Shown here in pieces: positions 1-7,606 of a DNA stretch of 15,643 nucleotides. Location: positions 1 through 15,643 of the forward strand of contig JACOVL010000116.1 in NCBI GenBank assembly GCA_016177355.1, written 5' to 3'. Position 1 is the first letter of the stretch. Each line of letters begins with the position of its first letter. The DNA comes from Betaproteobacteria bacterium (GTDB taxonomy: Bacteria > Pseudomonadota > Gammaproteobacteria > Burkholderiales > SG8-41). Made by a program: the position numbers and the translations under genes. The notes under the pieces are model-generated. The model made no database searches and was not told the origin of the DNA. It saw nothing but the letters and a program-made list of their open reading frames with translations.

Positions 1-85
1 CGTCGCATTCAGCCACCAGCGCCGGAAAATACTGCGCGCCGCTCTCGAGCAGCGTGATGCGGTTGCCGTCAATATATTCCGTCAT
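1..85 (-). CDS. clsB: Cardiolipin synthase B (ClsB-type), N-terminal fragment cut by the window edge
   Basis: Only the first 28 codons are inside the window, reading leftward from an ATG at 85. The peptide contains GNRITLLESGAQYFPAL, which matches the opening of ClsB-type phospholipase D-superfamily cardiolipin synthases, where a G-N-x-x-x-L-L-x-x-G-x-x-Y/F-F-P-A-L stretch precedes the first catalytic domain. The HKD catalytic motifs would lie beyond the edge, so the identification rests on this short stretch and on context: an endonuclease/exonuclease/phosphatase gene followed by clsB is an arrangement I know from betaproteobacteria. The start codon overlaps the stop of the upstream gene as ATGA, which implies translational coupling. 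The enzyme would join phosphatidylglycerol or phosphatidylethanolamine units into cardiolipin at the inner membrane. Confidence 0.7.
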   Translation of the reverse strand, partial: MTEYIDGNRITLLESGAQYFPALVAECD

Positions 86-834
86 AGCGGCAGCAGCGTC
101 GCGGTGAGGGCCGCGTGGTCGGAAACGCGCGCCCACGCGCGGCCGTGGTGGACGCGGGCGGTGGGCACCCGAAAGCCGCGCACGTAGATCCGGTCGAGCG
201 ACATGACCGGCAGCGCCGCCGGGAAGGTGCGGGCGGGCCTGCCCTTCACCAGCTCGAACACCTCGTAGAGGTTGAGCGGGTGCGCCAGTTCGTGCGTCGC
301 GCGCTGGCGCCAGTCGTTGAAATCGCCCGCAACGATCAGCGGCGCCTCCGGCGGCACCATGCGCTCGATGCGCTGGCGCAGCTTTTCCAGCTGGCGGTTG
401 CGCTCGGGCCCCCGGAGACCGAGGTGCACGCACACGCAATGCAGCGGCTCGCGCAGCCGCGGGACCCCGATCTCGCAATGCAGCATCCCGCGCCGCTCGA
501 AGCGCCGCATGGAGATGTCCTGGTTGTCCCAGTTGAGGATCGGGAAGCGCGACAGGACCGCGTTGCCGTGATGGCCGGCGTCGTAAACGGAATTCCGGCC
601 GTAGGCAAAATCGCTCCACACCGTGTCGGCGAGGAATTCGTGCTGCGGCGCGGGCGGCCAGTTCGCGTAGCGGCGGGCTTGGTGGTCGTGCTTGCCGCGC
701 ACTTCCTGCAGAAACACGATGTCGGCGTCGAGCGCGCGCAGCTTCTCGCGCAACTCGTGTATCGTGAGCCGCCGGTTGAGCAGCGGCGTCACGGACAGGC
801 CCTTGTGGATGTTGTAGGTCGCTACGCGGAGCAT
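82..834 (-). CDS. Endonuclease/exonuclease/phosphatase family protein
   Basis: A 250-residue protein of the EEP superfamily (DNase I/AP endonuclease/inositol phosphatase fold), which hydrolyses phosphodiesters with Mg2+. The catalytic set is complete: Asn8 in ATYNIHKG, Glu44 in FLQEV, His137 in CVHLGL, Asp171 and Asn173 in GDFND, Asp214 in SLDRI and the terminal Ser-Asp-His at 238-240. There is no signal peptide or extra domain, so a cytoplasmic location is likely. The substrate cannot be read from sequence; this fold covers DNA repair nucleases, phospholipid phosphodiesterases and sphingomyelinases. I chose the ATG at 834, one base after the stop of the lipoprotein gene. A GTG at 843 would add three residues, overlap that gene, and has the better Shine-Dalgarno candidate (AAGGGT), so it remains possible. 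The gene ends in an ATGA overlap with clsB. Confidence 0.88.
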   Translation of the reverse strand: MLRVATYNIHKGLSVTPLLNRRLTIHELREKLRALDADIVFLQEVRGKHDHQARRYANWPPAPQHEFLADTVWSDFAYGRNSVYDAGHHGNAVLSRFPILNWDNQDISMRRFERRGMLHCEIGVPRLREPLHCVCVHLGLRGPERNRQLEKLRQRIERMVPPEAPLIVAGDFNDWRQRATHELAHPLNLYEVFELVKGRPARTFPAALPVMSLDRIYVRGFRVPTARVHHGRAWARVSDHAALTATLLPL

Positions 835-835
835 T

Positions 836-2350
836 CTACTCACTATTCACACCCTTCATTACGAAGTAGCGCTCCATCAATCCGGCATCGTCGAAGTGCC
901 TGCGCCCGACGAAGGCGGTGGCGTGCCGCCCCCATTGCCGCATGGCGCCGGGCTCCGGCACGCCCATCGGCCAGAACAGGTAACGCTCGCCCCGCTCGCT
1001 GCCGGGCACGATGCCGTCGGGCCGGAACACGCTGCGGCGGCCGCCCTCGGGCAGCGGCACCGAGCGCAGCGCGTCGTCGTCCGCGAACCGGTATTCGATG
1101 GCGCGCGGCACCACGGCGGCTTCCGGCGTCACCCCCCTCAGGTAATGCGTTCCCGCCGCGAGCCGCAACACGATGCGGTCCCCCGGCCCCACGGCCGGCA
1201 GCATCAGCGGCACGAAGGCAGTCTCGTCGAGCCCCGCTTCCTGCGGCCTGAGCGCGGCGCTGGCGGTCGGGAAGAACTGGTGGTAGCAGCCGCACAAATG
1301 GATCGAGTCATACACCCATGGTACGCCATCCGGCGCGAGCGTCACGCGCCACAGCACGCCGTCGAGGTGCCCGCCGAGAATATCCCAGCCTGCGCCCAAG
1401 GGGCGCTCCGGGAACCAGATCGCGTAATTGAGCTGCAGCAGCACGCGCCCGCGATACCGCGCATGCGAGATGCGGCGGTAGACGACCGGTCCGGCGCCGC
1501 CGACCTGCGGCACTTCGGCCCCGAACCAGCCGAGCTCGCCCGGGCGGTCAGCGCTGCTTGCCGCATCCACCACGAAAACCGGCGCGAACGTCCGGTAGAG
1601 CGCATCAAGCTCGGCGCCGCGCGGCTCCGGAATTCCGAGCGGGTTGGCCGAAGCGCGTTCGAAGAGCGTCGCGATCTCGCGGCCGGTCAGCCGCCCTGGC
1701 GGCGGCGCGTAGGTCTCCAGCCGCCCCTGCACCGTCGGCCTTTCCAGGGGTGTCGCAAATTCGGCGCGCACCTCGTCATGCCAGCTGCGGATGCCCTGCG
1801 CGAACGGCAGGCGCGTGAGCCAGTAGAGCCCCGCGACGCGCTGCCACGTCAAGTAGTCGTCCGGCACTTGCGCCGCCTGCTTCAACGCCGCGCGCCGCCC
1901 GGGCTCGTTGAAATCCGCCGCGGCGAGCCGCGCCGCGCATTCAGCGATGGCGCCGCGCGGCCGGGCGTAGCGCCGGTCCAGGTCCCACAACTGGTGCGCG
2001 AGCGCCTCGGCTTTCTCCTCGGACAGGTTGCCGAGCTCGACGGCGTGGCCGCTCGCGCCGAGCGCGATCATGCGGTTCATCCACTCGGCGAACCGCGCGC
2101 CGGCAAGCTCCTCGCGCGCGTAGCTCGCCAGAAAGCGGTCCACCCGCAGGTACGGAAAGCCCGCGACGCGCGCGGCCATGCCGTCGGCAACCCCCGCCTC
2201 CGCGATCGCGAGGTCCACGCGGCGGAACATTTCGTAGCAGGGTTCCCGCGCTTCGCGCGCGACCGGCGGTGGCTGCCGCGGCGCGAGCGCGCACCCGGCG
2301 ATCAGGACGATCGACAGCGCGAGCAGCAGGCGCGAGGCGGCCCTCGGCAT
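836..2350 (-). CDS. Uncharacterised lipoprotein with an H-x-C-G-C-x-H motif
   Basis: About 504 residues that I cannot assign to a characterised family. From the ATG at 2350 the N-terminus is a textbook lipoprotein signal: Arg at position 3, a hydrophobic stretch, then the lipobox Ile-Ala-Gly-Cys with the cysteine at residue 20. Residue 21 is Ala, not Asp, which favours sorting to the outer membrane. An in-frame GTG at 2368 would add six residues and is less convincing. The N-terminal half is helical and rich in Arg and Ala. The C-terminal half looks like beta structure and carries DSIHLCGCYHQFF at residues 348-360, where two histidines and two cysteines are spaced H-x-C-x-C-x-H, a plausible metal site or disulphide. 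It lies 47 bases after nadA and is coupled to the EEP and clsB genes, so a role near envelope lipids is an inference from context only. Confidence 0.75.
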   Translation of the reverse strand: MPRAASRLLLALSIVLIAGCALAPRQPPPVAREAREPCYEMFRRVDLAIAEAGVADGMAARVAGFPYLRVDRFLASYAREELAGARFAEWMNRMIALGASGHAVELGNLSEEKAEALAHQLWDLDRRYARPRGAIAECAARLAAADFNEPGRRAALKQAAQVPDDYLTWQRVAGLYWLTRLPFAQGIRSWHDEVRAEFATPLERPTVQGRLETYAPPPGRLTGREIATLFERASANPLGIPEPRGAELDALYRTFAPVFVVDAASSADRPGELGWFGAEVPQVGGAGPVVYRRISHARYRGRVLLQLNYAIWFPERPLGAGWDILGGHLDGVLWRVTLAPDGVPWVYDSIHLCGCYHQFFPTASAALRPQEAGLDETAFVPLMLPAVGPGDRIVLRLAAGTHYLRGVTPEAAVVPRAIEYRFADDDALRSVPLPEGGRRSVFRPDGIVPGSERGERYLFWPMGVPEPGAMRQWGRHATAFVGRRHFDDAGLMERYFVMKGVNSE

Positions 2351-2397
2351 AGCCTGATAGGGTAACACCAGTTGCTGAAAACGGTCCGGGAGGAAAG

Positions 2398-3495
2398 CTA
2401 CGAAACCGCGAGCATGCGGTCGAGGGCGATGCGGGCCGGCTCCGCCTCGTGCGGCGGGACCTGGATGCGGTTGACGACCTTGCCGTCAGCCAGGTTCTCC
2501 AGCGCCCAGGCGAGGTGCTGCGGGTCTATGCGCGCCATGGTCGAGCACACGCACACGGTGGGAGACATGAATTGCACCACCTTGCCCTGCGGCTTGAACT
2601 GCTCGGCGATGCGGTTCACCAGATTCAACTCGGTGCCGACCAGCCAGCGCGTGCCCGGCGGGCTCGCCGCGATGGTCTTGATGATGAAGTCGGTGGAGCC
2701 GACGTAGTCGGAGAGTTTGCACACGTCGAACTTGCACTCGGGGTGCGAGATCACCATGCCGCTCGGGTTCTCCCCGCGCCAGCGCAGGACGTGCTGCGGC
2801 TGGAACATCTGGTGCACCGAGCAGTGCCCCTTCCACAACAGGATCTTCGCCATCTTGATCTGTTGCGGCGTGAGCCCTCCCAGCTCCTCGTCGGGGTCCC
2901 ACACCGGCATCTCGGCGAGCGGTATGTTCATCAGGTAGCCGGTCCAGCGGCCGAGGTGCTGGTCGGGGAAGAACAGCACCTTGTCGCGCCGCGAGAACGA
3001 CCACTCGAGGATGCCGCGCGCGTTGGACGAGGTGCAGACGATGCCGCCGTGCTCGCCGCAGAACGCCTTCAGGTCCGCGGCCGAGTTGATGTAGGTGACC
3101 GGCGTCACGTGCTGGTCGGGGTCGAGCACCGCGGCGAGCTCGCGCCAGGCGCGCCCGACCTTCGCCAGGTTCGCCATGTCGGCCATCGAGCAGCCGGCGT
3201 TGAGATCCGGCAGGATGGCGACCTGCTTCGGCTTGGAGAGGATGTCGGCCACCTCGGCCATGAAGTGCACGCCGCAGAACACGATGTACCGCGCGTCGGT
3301 CTGCGCCGCGAGCCGCGACAGCTGCAGGGAGTCGCCGGTCAACTGGGCGTGCTTGTAGACGTCGGCGCGCTGGTAATGGTGGCCGAGGATCACCGCCTGC
3401 CCGCCGAGCCTCGTTCTCGCGGCCAGGATGCGCCCCTCGCACGCCTCGTCGGCAAGCGGTTTGTAACTGTCAAATGTGATCGTCGCGGTTTCCAT
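2398..3495 (-). CDS. nadA: Quinolinate synthase NadA
   Basis: NadA condenses iminoaspartate (from NadB) with dihydroxyacetone phosphate to give quinolinate, the precursor of NAD. The 365-residue length and motifs are typical. The three cysteines that bind the oxygen-sensitive 4Fe-4S cluster are visible in their usual settings: Cys102 in NAGCSMAD, Cys254 in HPEC, and the Cys315-x-Cys317 pair near the C-terminus. Other family signatures are LGHHYQ at residues 38-42 and CTSSNA at 154-159. The protein is cytoplasmic. The ATG at 3495 fits the family N-terminus, although no strong Shine-Dalgarno sequence precedes it. A TATAAT box sits about 35 bases upstream. NadB is not in the window. The downstream lipoprotein gene begins 47 bases after the stop and may be co-transcribed. 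Confidence 0.97.
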   Translation of the reverse strand: METATITFDSYKPLADEACEGRILAARTRLGGQAVILGHHYQRADVYKHAQLTGDSLQLSRLAAQTDARYIVFCGVHFMAEVADILSKPKQVAILPDLNAGCSMADMANLAKVGRAWRELAAVLDPDQHVTPVTYINSAADLKAFCGEHGGIVCTSSNARGILEWSFSRRDKVLFFPDQHLGRWTGYLMNIPLAEMPVWDPDEELGGLTPQQIKMAKILLWKGHCSVHQMFQPQHVLRWRGENPSGMVISHPECKFDVCKLSDYVGSTDFIIKTIAASPPGTRWLVGTELNLVNRIAEQFKPQGKVVQFMSPTVCVCSTMARIDPQHLAWALENLADGKVVNRIQVPPHEAEPARIALDRMLAVS

Positions 3496-3530
3496 ATCGC
3501 CGTGCCGGCGGCCATCACCCGATGCTGAAT

Positions 3531-3536
3531 ATTATA
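3531..3536 (-). promoter_or_regulatory. Putative -10 box of the nadA promoter
   Basis: The minus strand reads TATAAT here, a perfect sigma-70 -10 hexamer, in the 95-base gap between the end of nudB and the start of nadA. Transcription would begin near 3524, giving a leader of about 29 bases. No good TTGACA-like -35 hexamer is visible at 16-18 bases, so the call rests on the -10 match and on position. Confidence 0.5.
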
Positions 3537-3590
3537 TGACAGAAAATCCCGGCGCGAGTTGCGGCGACGCGCGCAGAGTCCGCATTTCGG

Positions 3591-4052
3591 TCAGGGTTTT
3601 TCCCCGCCCGGCGCGCGGCGCGGCAGCTCGCGTATGGCATCGGCATTACTCCACGAAAAAACTTTCTCCGCGGCCTCCCGCCACGGCAGCCATTCGTAGC
3701 GCAGGTGCTCTTTCGGCTCGAGCGTGATTTCGAGCGGCCGCGGCACGAGCAACCCGAACACGTGCTCCGTATTGTGCGTCACGCCGGGCGCGTAGCGGTT
3801 GCGCCAGCGGCGGTAGATTTCATAGCGGTTCTGCTTGTGCCAGTCCGTGAGCAGGTGATCGCCCGCGTCGAGACCCGTCTCCTCCTTGAGCTCGCGCACC
3901 GCGGTGTCGCGCAGGCTCTCGTTCCCGTCCCGGCTGCCCGTCACCGACTGCCAGAAGCCCGGCCGGTCGGCGCGCTCGAGCAGCAGCGCCTCGAGCGCCG
4001 GCGTGTGCACCACCACCAGCACCGACACCGGGAGCTTGTAGGGCTGCTCCAT
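3591..4052 (-). CDS. nudB: Dihydroneopterin triphosphate diphosphatase (Nudix hydrolase NudB)
   Basis: A 153-residue Nudix hydrolase. The Nudix box G-x5-E-x7-R-E-L-x-E-E-x-G-L is complete, from Gly39 to Leu61 (RELKEETGL at 53-61), and holds the Mg2+-binding glutamates. The N-terminus (YKLPVSVLVVVHT) and the segment GFWQSVTGS just before the box match NudB. NudB removes pyrophosphate from dihydroneopterin triphosphate early in folate synthesis. A broader NTP pyrophosphatase activity is possible and cannot be excluded by sequence. The placement downstream of aspS is the arrangement I know from many proteobacteria. The gene starts 12 bases after the TPR gene stop and is the last gene of the run that begins with fmdB. 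Confidence 0.9.
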   Translation of the reverse strand: MEQPYKLPVSVLVVVHTPALEALLLERADRPGFWQSVTGSRDGNESLRDTAVRELKEETGLDAGDHLLTDWHKQNRYEIYRRWRNRYAPGVTHNTEHVFGLLVPRPLEITLEPKEHLRYEWLPWREAAEKVFSWSNADAIRELPRRAPGGEKP

Positions 4053-4064
4053 GTGACGGCCGGC

Positions 4065-5021
4065 TTATTTTTCCGCGTCTGAGGCGCCGGGGGTCTTCTG
4101 CCGCGCGCTCTTCGCCCGTTCGAGCAGGGCCTCGGCCTCCGCGTTGCGCTCCTGCGCCTGGTAGAGCTTGGCGAGGTTGCCCAGCATCGTCACGACATCG
4201 GGATTCCGGGGCCCGGATGCTTTTTCAATGATCTCGATCGCGCGCCGGTACAGCGGCTCGGCTTCCGCAAACCGGCGTTGGGCGCGGTACATCTCCGCCA
4301 GATTATTCAGCACCGTTGCCACCTCGGGGTGGTCGCGCCCGAACGCCTTTTCCCGGATCGCAAGCGAGCGTTGGTATAGCGGCTCGGCCTCGAAATAGCG
4401 GGTCAGCGCCACATACGCCAGCGCCAGGTTGTTCAGCGTCGGCGCCACATCGGGATGGTCCGGGCCCCGCGCAACCTCGATGATCGGGAGCGCGCGCTGG
4501 TACAGCGGTATGGCCAGCGTATAGCGCCCCTGCTCCCGGTACAGCTCCGCAAGCCTGTTCAGCGTTGCGGCTACCAGCATATGTCCGGGCCCGACTGCTT
4601 TCTCCTGGATCGCGAGCAGGCGCTTGAGCAGGGGCTCGGCGTAGGCATGTTGCCCCTGCTCCAGGTAGAGCGCAGCCAGGTCGTTCAGCTGGTCTGCCAT
4701 GTCCGGATGCTGCTCGCCGCGGATTTTCCGGGTGATGGCGAGCGCCTGCTTGTAGAGCGGTTCGGCTTCGCCGTAGCGGCCCTGCCGGTGATAAGCAACC
4801 GCGAGGAAATAGAGTGCAGCCACGTAACGGTGATCCTGGGTACCGAAAGTGCCGGCTTCGCGCACCGCAGCTTCGAAACGTATGCTGGCGGCGCGATGGT
4901 CTCCACTGCGGGCGGCGGCAAAACCGGCTCTCATGTGCTCATCCCATTCGGCCTCGCCCGCCAGCGCGGGCGCAGCGAAGAACAGGATGCAGGCCAGCGC
5001 GAATCCGGGGGCCAGCTTCAT
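4065..5021 (-). CDS. Exported tetratricopeptide repeat protein (kinesin light chain-like repeats)
   Basis: A 318-residue protein starting at the ATG at 5021, five bases after the aspS stop. Residues 1-21 form a signal peptide with a hydrophobic core and an Ala-Leu-Ala cleavage site before GEAEWDEH, so the mature protein should be periplasmic. The rest is six tetratricopeptide units with an exact 42-residue period: the conserved Ala of the (E)AEPLY-like motif falls at residues 86, 128, 170, 212, 254 and 296. Gly/His-Pro-(D/E)-V linkers such as HPDVAPTLNNLA are typical of kinesin light chain-like (TPR_10/TPR_12) repeats. These form a superhelical surface for protein binding. There is no enzymatic domain and the partner is unknown. 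The gene sits between aspS and nudB, which are often adjacent, so it may be a lineage-specific insertion. Confidence 0.9.
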   Translation of the reverse strand: MKLAPGFALACILFFAAPALAGEAEWDEHMRAGFAAARSGDHRAASIRFEAAVREAGTFGTQDHRYVAALYFLAVAYHRQGRYGEAEPLYKQALAITRKIRGEQHPDMADQLNDLAALYLEQGQHAYAEPLLKRLLAIQEKAVGPGHMLVAATLNRLAELYREQGRYTLAIPLYQRALPIIEVARGPDHPDVAPTLNNLALAYVALTRYFEAEPLYQRSLAIREKAFGRDHPEVATVLNNLAEMYRAQRRFAEAEPLYRRAIEIIEKASGPRNPDVVTMLGNLAKLYQAQERNAEAEALLERAKSARQKTPGASDAEK

Positions 5022-5026
5022 GCCGT

Positions 5027-6814
5027 TCAGGTTTTCTTCGCTTCCGCCCGCCGCAGGCGGATGTGGAGCTCCCGCAGCTGCTTCTCGTCCACCGGGCTCG
5101 GGGCGCGCGTCAGCAGGCACTGCGCGCGCTGGGTCTTGGGAAACGCGATCACGTCGCGGATCGAGTCCGCGCCCGCCATCAGCGCGACGATGCGGTCGAG
5201 CCCGAAGGCGATGCCGCCGTGCGGCGGCGCGCCGTACTGCAGCGCGTCGAGCAGGAAGCCGAACTTGGCCTGCGCTTCGTCGGCGCCGATGTCGAGCGCG
5301 CGGAACACCTTCTGCTGCACGTCCGCGCGGTGGATCCGCACCGAGCCGCCGCCGATCTCCCAGCCGTTCACCACCATGTCGTGGGCCTTGGCCCGCGCGC
5401 GCCCCGGGTCTTTCTCGAGCAGATCCTCGTGACCGTCGGCGGGGGAAGTGAACGGGTGGTGCATGGCGTTCCAGCGCTGCTCCTCCCCGTCCCATTCGAA
5501 CATCGGGAAATCGAGCACCCACAGCGGCCGCCATCCGTTCTCCGCCAGGCCGCGCTCGTGCCCGATCCTCGCCCGCAGCGCGCCGAGCGCCTCGTTCACG
5601 ATCTTCGCGGTGTCGGCGCCGAAAAAAATCAAATCCCCACCGACCGCCCCCGTACGCCTGATGGTTACATCCGTTACACCGGCAGGGAGGTACTTCAGGA
5701 TCGGGGACGACAGCCCCGGTCCTGCGCCATCTTTGGCAAGCGTTTCGAGCTTGATGTACGCCAAACCCTTGGCGCCGTAAATCTTCACGAACTCGGTGTA
5801 GCCGTCGATCTCGCCGCGAGTGAGCGCGGCACCGCCCGGCACGCGCAGTCCCGCCACCCGCCCGCCCGGTGCGTTGGCGGGGCCCGCGAAAACCTTGAAC
5901 GCCACGTTCTTCATCACGTCGGTGAGCTCGGTCAGCTCCAGCGGCACGCGCAGATCGGGCTTGTCCGAGCCGTAGCGGGACATCGCCTCGTCGTAGGAGA
6001 TCCGGGGGAAGGGGTCGGGCAGCGCCGCGCCGAGCGTTTCCTTGAAGACGTGGCGGATCAGCGCCTCCATCAGGCTGATAATTTCCCCCTGGTCGAGGAA
6101 GGAGGTCTCGACGTCGATCTGCGTGAACTCGGGCTGGCGGTCGGCGCGCAGGTCCTCGTCGCGGAAGCACCTGACGATCTGGTAGTAGCGGTCGTAGCCC
6201 GCCACCATCAGCATCTGCTTGAACAGCTGCGGCGACTGCGGCAGCGCGTAGAACTCGCCGGGATGCACGCGTGCGGGCACCAGGTAGTCGCGCGCGCCCT
6301 CGGGTGTCGAGCGCGTGAGCATCGGCGTCTCGATGTCGATGAAGCCGTGGCGGTCGAGAAACCCGCGCACCGCCATCGCCGCGCGGTAGCGCAGCTTGAG
6401 GTTCTTCTGCATCGCGGGGCGGCGCAGGTCGAGCACGCGGTGCTCGAGCCGCACCATCTCCGACAGATTGTCGTCGTCCAGCTGGAACGCCGGCGGAGCC
6501 GAGGGATTGAGGATCTCGATCGTCTGCGCCAGCACTTCCACCTCGCCGGTGGGAAGATCGGGGTTGACCGTGCCTGCAGGCCGCTCGCGCACCTTGCCCG
6601 CCACCCGGATCACGTACTCGCTGCGCAGCCTGTCGGCGGTCCTGAAGGTTTCAGGCGCGTCCGGATCGGCGACGACCTGCACCAGGCCCTCGCGGTCGCG
6701 CAGGTCCACGAAAATCACGCCGCCGTGGTCGCGGCGGCGGTGCACCCAGCCGCACAGCGTCACGGTCTGGCCGAGATGCTTGCGGCTCACCAGCCCGCAG
6801 TATTCGCTACGCAT
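5027..6814 (-). CDS. aspS: Aspartate--tRNA ligase
   Basis: A full-length, 595-residue bacterial class IIb synthetase that attaches aspartate to its tRNA in the cytoplasm. An OB-fold anticodon-binding domain covers roughly residues 1-105 (GWVHRRRDHGGVIF at 22-35). Class II motif 2 lies at about 216-234 (CFRDEDLRADRQPEFTQID), a bacterial GAD insertion domain occupies the middle, and motif 3 is at about 534-541 (GIAFGLDR). His30 and Gly81 match the residues I recall from Pseudomonas-type non-discriminating AspRS, which also charges tRNA-Asn and works with GatCAB; this is inference by homology. The ATG at 6814 gives the standard N-terminus MRSEYCG. It lies in the fmdB-DUF502-aspS-TPR-nudB run, with a repeat-filled gap of 99 bases on its upstream side. 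Confidence 0.98.
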   Translation of the reverse strand: MRSEYCGLVSRKHLGQTVTLCGWVHRRRDHGGVIFVDLRDREGLVQVVADPDAPETFRTADRLRSEYVIRVAGKVRERPAGTVNPDLPTGEVEVLAQTIEILNPSAPPAFQLDDDNLSEMVRLEHRVLDLRRPAMQKNLKLRYRAAMAVRGFLDRHGFIDIETPMLTRSTPEGARDYLVPARVHPGEFYALPQSPQLFKQMLMVAGYDRYYQIVRCFRDEDLRADRQPEFTQIDVETSFLDQGEIISLMEALIRHVFKETLGAALPDPFPRISYDEAMSRYGSDKPDLRVPLELTELTDVMKNVAFKVFAGPANAPGGRVAGLRVPGGAALTRGEIDGYTEFVKIYGAKGLAYIKLETLAKDGAGPGLSSPILKYLPAGVTDVTIRRTGAVGGDLIFFGADTAKIVNEALGALRARIGHERGLAENGWRPLWVLDFPMFEWDGEEQRWNAMHHPFTSPADGHEDLLEKDPGRARAKAHDMVVNGWEIGGGSVRIHRADVQQKVFRALDIGADEAQAKFGFLLDALQYGAPPHGGIAFGLDRIVALMAGADSIRDVIAFPKTQRAQCLLTRAPSPVDEKQLRELHIRLRRAEAKKT

Positions 6815-6830
6815 CGCTCACAAAAGATAG

Positions 6831-6915
6831 CTGTCAGCTCTCGGCGGTCAGCTTAAAACGAGCATGCCTCAAGCTGATCACTGATGGCTGATGGCTGATG
6901 GCTGAAAGCTGAGTC
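6831..6915. repeat. Inverted array of heptamer repeats between DUF502 and aspS
   Basis: Two arrays of 7-base units face each other across a spacer of about 17 bases. On the plus strand the left arm reads CTGTCAG, CTCTCGG, CGGTCAG (6831-6851). On the minus strand the right arm reads GACTCAG, CTTTCAG, CCATCAG three times, and TGATCAG (6915 down to 6874). Both fit the unit NNNTCAG. The inner ends TCAGCTT (6848-6854) and AAGCTGA (6871-6877) are exact complements, so a transcript could fold. The right arm touches the stop codon of the DUF502 gene. Confidence 0.8.
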
Positions 6916-7582
6916 ATTGATTGACCGCCTTCTGCGGCGCGGCCGCCGGCCGGGAGAGGTTGCCCCTGCGGCCCGCGCCGTTGGGCGCGGCCACGCCCAT
7001 CGAGATGATGTACTTGAGCGCCTCGTCCACCGTCATGTCGAGCTCGATCACGGAGGCGCGTGGGACCATTACGAAATAGCCCCCCGTCGGGTTCGGCGTG
7101 GTCGGCACGTAGACGCTGACATAATCGCCTTTGAGATGGTTCACGACGTCGCCGCCCGGCGTCCCGGTGAGGAAGGCGATGGTCCACGTCCCCTCGATCG
7201 GCCATTGCACGAGCAGCGCCTTGCGGAACGCCTGGCCGCCGGGCGCGAACAGCGTGTCGCTCACCTGCTTCACGCCGGTGTAGATCGAATTCACCACCGG
7301 GATGCGCGCGAGCACTCCTTCCCAGAACCGGACCAGCCGCTGGCCGAGGATGTTGGCGGCGAGCACGCCGGTCACGAACACGATCAGCAGCGTGAGCGCC
7401 ACGCCCATGCCGGGAACGTGCACGCCGAGCCAGCCTTCGGTGCGGAACTCGGGCGGCAGCAGCCGCAGCGTCTGGTCCATGGTGCTCACCAGCAGGTTCA
7501 GCACCCACACGGTGATCACCAGCGGCACCCAGATCAGGAGCCCGGTGATGAAGTAACGCCGGATATGAGAACCCTTGGACAT
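6914..7582 (-). CDS. DUF502 family inner-membrane protein
   Basis: A 222-residue protein with two predicted membrane segments, about residues 11-33 and 58-80, followed by a soluble domain. Sequences typical of DUF502 are present: RIPVVNSIYTGVKQV at 93-107, the proline-rich PTTPNPTGGYFVMVP at 160-174 and YIISMGV at 191-197. The family is widespread in bacteria and plants but its biochemical role is unresolved, so I do not assign one. The C-terminal 22 residues are a low-complexity Gly/Arg/Ala/Pro tail. The ATG at 7582 is preceded by a short purine stretch and lies 24 bases after the fmdB stop. Genes for FmdB-type zinc ribbons and DUF502 proteins are commonly found just upstream of aspS in betaproteobacteria. 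Confidence 0.92.
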   Translation of the reverse strand: MSKGSHIRRYFITGLLIWVPLVITVWVLNLLVSTMDQTLRLLPPEFRTEGWLGVHVPGMGVALTLLIVFVTGVLAANILGQRLVRFWEGVLARIPVVNSIYTGVKQVSDTLFAPGGQAFRKALLVQWPIEGTWTIAFLTGTPGGDVVNHLKGDYVSVYVPTTPNPTGGYFVMVPRASVIELDMTVDEALKYIISMGVAAPNGAGRRGNLSRPAAAPQKAVNQ

Positions 7583-7606
7583 CTCTCGCCCGCGACCGGT
7601 GACAGC

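Noticed and set aside
896..2365. A 489-codon plus-strand frame opposite the lipoprotein gene
   Set aside because: Same antisense effect of high GC; the minus-strand frame has a lipoprotein signal and tight coupling to its neighbour, while this one has neither.
5022..6170. Upstream extension of the TPR frame through aspS, which would give a 701-residue fusion
   Set aside because: The extension is a low-complexity Arg/Gly/Ala reading of aspS in another frame; the signal peptide after the ATG at 5021 sets the true start.
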